From assembly GCF_000768685.1 (NCBI RefSeq), contig NZ_AVPK01000005.1, positions 244,186-308,185 of the forward strand: 64,000 nt of DNA, read 5' to 3'. The notes beneath the pieces were generated by a model, which was given only the letters and a program-made list of their open reading frames with translations, searched no databases and was not told the origin of the DNA. The DNA is from Knoellia subterranea KCTC 19937. Its GTDB lineage: Bacteria; Actinomycetota; Actinomycetes; Actinomycetales; Dermatophilaceae. Shown one piece after another: positions 61,945 through 64,000 of the stretch (its first letter is position 1; each line of letters begins with the position of its first letter). Position numbers and translations under genes: made by a program.

Positions 61945-62823
61945 ATGCGCAAACTCGACTCGTCCGTCCCTCACAGACTGGGCAGGCGTACAAACTTCAT
62001 TCCAGCAGTCGGTGGCACCGTGGCTCTCTGGGCCGACGTGACGGACACGTCCATGGATGCGGATCGAGCCGCCGAGGTGGCGAGAGCTGCGACGGCGACG
62101 GTCCTCACGGCGGATGTTGCGGGCCACCCGGCCGTCAGCACCGCCGACATGGCCACGCTCCCCCATCTGGAGCCAGACCAGCTCTTCGCCGTTCGGCGCC
62201 CGGCCTCCCACAAGGGCATGACGAACTACATCTCGCGGATGGCCGTCCCCAGTCGGCGTCACGAATCCAAGGCGGTGTGGTGCGAGAGCTTCAACGAGCT
62301 CAGCAACCTTCGAGACCTGCTGTTGACCACGCTGCCCGTGCAGATCACGACGCAGCCGTTTCGAATCGAGTGGGTCTTCGCGTCGGGCATCCGCAGCCAT
62401 GTACCGGATTTCCTTCTGCGCTACGCGGACGGACGAACGCTCCTGGTAGATGTCACAACCGAGAGCAAGATGGAGGACCCGCGCCTGGCGGCGATACTCC
62501 GTTTGACCCGAGCATCGGCCGAGGCCATGGGTTGGGCATACCGGGTGCGCACCGAGCTGTCCCCGCAGCGGGTGCGGAACATCAACTTCATCCACGCGAG
62601 CCGTCGCGACACGCTACAGGAGCGAACAACGGCGGTTCGGGTCCTTCGTCAGGCCCACGGCCCCGTTGACGTGCAGCGTGCGAGTGAGCTGCTCGGGGGC
62701 CGCCCCCAGGGCTATGCCCGCTTGTGGGACCTGATGGCGCATGGCTTGGTCCACGTCCCGCTCGAAGAGCCGATCGATCTCGACACAAGGATCACGTTCA
62801 GCTGCCCCCGGGTTGCGTCATGA
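61945..62823 (+). CDS. TnsA-like transposase endonuclease subunit
   Basis: A 292-residue protein. ESFNELSNLRDLL gives candidate metal-binding Glu residues, and SHVPDFLLRYADGRTLLVDVTTESK gives the central PDF strand and the final strand of a TnsA-type nuclease. In TnsA the last strand ends with a xVK triad; here it reads DVT, with Lys only at 175. ATG at 61945 is chosen because AGAGGAG lies 7 bp before it, although the frame is open to 61837. It overlaps the next gene by 4 bp (ATGA). With TniQ downstream, a Tn7-like element is inferred. Confidence 0.68.
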   Translation: MRKLDSSVPHRLGRRTNFIPAVGGTVALWADVTDTSMDADRAAEVARAATATVLTADVAGHPAVSTADMATLPHLEPDQLFAVRRPASHKGMTNYISRMAVPSRRHESKAVWCESFNELSNLRDLLLTTLPVQITTQPFRIEWVFASGIRSHVPDFLLRYADGRTLLVDVTTESKMEDPRLAAILRLTRASAEAMGWAYRVRTELSPQRVRNINFIHASRRDTLQERTTAVRVLRQAHGPVDVQRASELLGGRPQGYARLWDLMAHGLVHVPLEEPIDLDTRITFSCPRVAS

Positions 62824-63131
62824 CGCCGCGGGTGACGAGCCGCACGGACCGACGCAAACCGCTGGGCATCGGTCACGAAATCGCCACCACGACTGACTCT
62901 GCCAAGGTCGTGGGTGTCACACGCGATGCTCAGGGTCGAGTTGTCGTGTGTCTGGACTACGGTGATCACCGGACCCGCGTCCCTTGGATTGAGCTGGCAA
63001 AGAACGCGCTGTCGACGCGCCCGGCGAACGCCTCGGACATCCTTGATGAACATCCCTCCCCGCTCCCCCGGAGGTTCGGTCCGGGCATGCGCGCGGCTCT
63101 CGAACGTCTTCTCGCGGAGGCAGCGGCATGA
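62820..63131 (+). CDS. small hypothetical protein of the TniQ operon
   Basis: A 103-residue protein. A short beta-rich part (SAKVVGVTRDAQGRVVVCLDYGDHRTRVPWIELAKNAL) is followed by an Ala/Arg helix. Its start overlaps the TnsA-like stop and its stop overlaps the tniQ start, both ATGA, so it is made as part of the same set. No known Tn7 protein matches by eye. In Tn7-like loci the place between TnsA and TniQ usually holds TnsB and TnsC, which are absent here. Confidence 0.6.
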   Translation: MTPRVTSRTDRRKPLGIGHEIATTTDSAKVVGVTRDAQGRVVVCLDYGDHRTRVPWIELAKNALSTRPANASDILDEHPSPLPRRFGPGMRAALERLLAEAAA

Positions 63132-64000
63132 CTCGCCTGCCTTTGGCGCTGGCGCCACTCGACGACGAGTCTTGGCCGTCGTACCTGACCCGTCGTGCCG
63201 GCCAGCACCAGACGACCGTCGCCGAACTCGGGACTCACCTTGGCCTGCGCGATCGGCGCGGTCGGTGGCCTGGTCGCTTCGGCGTCGCGATGGGCGGCAC
63301 TGATATCGAGAGGGTCGCCTCGGTTCTCGGTCTTGCGCCCTTGCGGGTGGAGCGAATGCAACTCGCGGCGTATGACCAGCTCGCCTTCGACCTCGGTGGC
63401 CTAGCCCACGGCACCGCCATCGCGGGCACACGAGCAGCGGCGCACACAGCTTGGGTCTGGCTCGCAGGAACCTCGTTCTGCCCGCGCTGCTTGGCCGAGG
63501 ACGGCGGTGCGTGGAAGCTGAGCTGGCGGATCCCGTGGATCACGACGTGCCAGCGACACGACGTTCATCTCCATGGGGCCTGTCGCAGTTGCGGTGGTGT
63601 GCCAGGGCTCGGGAACAGCCTTCATGGGTCGGCGCCGCCCCGCGTCGCTGCAGCACCGGACGGTCGTTGCTGCCCTCACCCCGAATCAGGAGGGCGTGTG
63701 TGCGGGGTTGACCTCACCGCCCAGCCGACATTGTCGGCGAGCCCAGATCGGTTGCGGCGAGCCAAGATCATGGCAGAGCTCGTGGCTGGCGGTCGCGGTC
63801 ATATCGCTGGCGCAGAGACGACCTCGCTGCAAGCCCTCCGAGGATGGCAGTCGGCGATCGGCCTCGCCGTCGGTCTCGGAGTGGTTAATGCCAACGGTTG
63901 GGGGCGCACTCACCGTTGGGCCAACCCTCCTCGGGATCCTGACCTGATCGACCGCCTGCTCAAAGCGGTGACAGAGCCCCGGGGAGTGGTGGGGTTTGGG
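63128..64000 (+). CDS. TniQ-family transposition protein, 3' end outside window
   Basis: The frame is open from ATG 63128 to the last base (291 codons) with no stop, so the gene runs off the right edge. The start LPLALAPLDDESWPSYLTRRAGQ and the zinc-finger block FCPRCLAEDGG ... RIPWITTCQRHDVHLHGACRSCGG (Cys118, Cys121, Cys141, His144, Cys152, Cys155) are the TniQ/TnsD signature. TniQ proteins choose the target site for Tn7-like and Tn5053-like elements and for CRISPR-guided transposons. Confidence 0.85.
   Translation, partial: MTRLPLALAPLDDESWPSYLTRRAGQHQTTVAELGTHLGLRDRRGRWPGRFGVAMGGTDIERVASVLGLAPLRVERMQLAAYDQLAFDLGGLAHGTAIAGTRAAAHTAWVWLAGTSFCPRCLAEDGGAWKLSWRIPWITTCQRHDVHLHGACRSCGGVPGLGNSLHGSAPPRVAAAPDGRCCPHPESGGRVCGVDLTAQPTLSASPDRLRRAKIMAELVAGGRGHIAGAETTSLQALRGWQSAIGLAVGLGVVNANGWGRTHRWANPPRDPDLIDRLLKAVTEPRGVVGFG

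Overview
The window comes from a high-GC Gram-positive bacterium (Actinomycetota). GTG starts, 4-bp GTGA/ATGA gene overlaps, NgcEFG-type sugar uptake, a BioQ-type biotin operator, a DUF6318-type lipoprotein and DrrAB export all suit Micrococcales; an Intrasporangiaceae-like host is my best guess. No rRNA, tRNA or CRISPR array was recognised. Everything was read by eye; no database search was run.

Layout. (1) 1-2.65 kb: an accessory-looking operon with a 5'-truncated acidic protein, an SF1 helicase, a GIY-YIG-like protein and an unknown. (2) 2.9-13.5 kb: ordinary chromosome: SDR, AlkA-like glycosylase, methyltransferase, a PIN-type toxin-antitoxin pair, OsmC, MOSC, a frameshifted flavin monooxygenase, a MarR regulator with an MFS exporter, a lipoprotein and a dienelactone hydrolase. 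(3) 13.6-20.7 kb: a lipase, then a biotin operon bioB-bioA-bioF-P450-bioD with a divergent TetR regulator (BioQ) and its operator. (4) 20.7-36.0 kb: GT39-like membrane protein, DEAD-box helicase, then an amino-sugar catabolic region: ROK kinase, PfkB kinase, class II aldolase, SIS isomerase/deaminase, DeoR regulator, DUF5107 protein, ngcEFG transporter and a NagA-like deacetylase. (5) 36.0-51.8 kb: TetR with DrrAB exporter, DNA ligase, GNAT, PhoX phosphatase, an HprK-like/PqqD-like fusion, App1-like phosphatase, Fpg/Nei glycosylase, hemerythrin, rhodanese, a lipoprotein and an AAA ATPase. (6) 51.8-64 kb: an accessory island opening with an apparent solo IS21-like end, then unknown genes, a type I restriction-modification operon hsdR-hsdS-(DUF5655)-(ParB-like)-hsdM, and a TnsA-like/unknown/TniQ operon that runs off the right edge. 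This looks like part of a Tn7-like element.

Two window-wide patterns stand out. First, the octamer CGGCATAC / GTATGCCG occurs about 48 times by my reading against about 2 expected from composition, often inside the 13-mer GCGGACGGCATAC. It is common from 3.0 to 51.4 kb and nearly absent from both accessory ends. Second, many gene junctions carry long, near-perfect inverted repeats that fall into sequence families, and two genes have tandem reiterations of their own stop-codon region.
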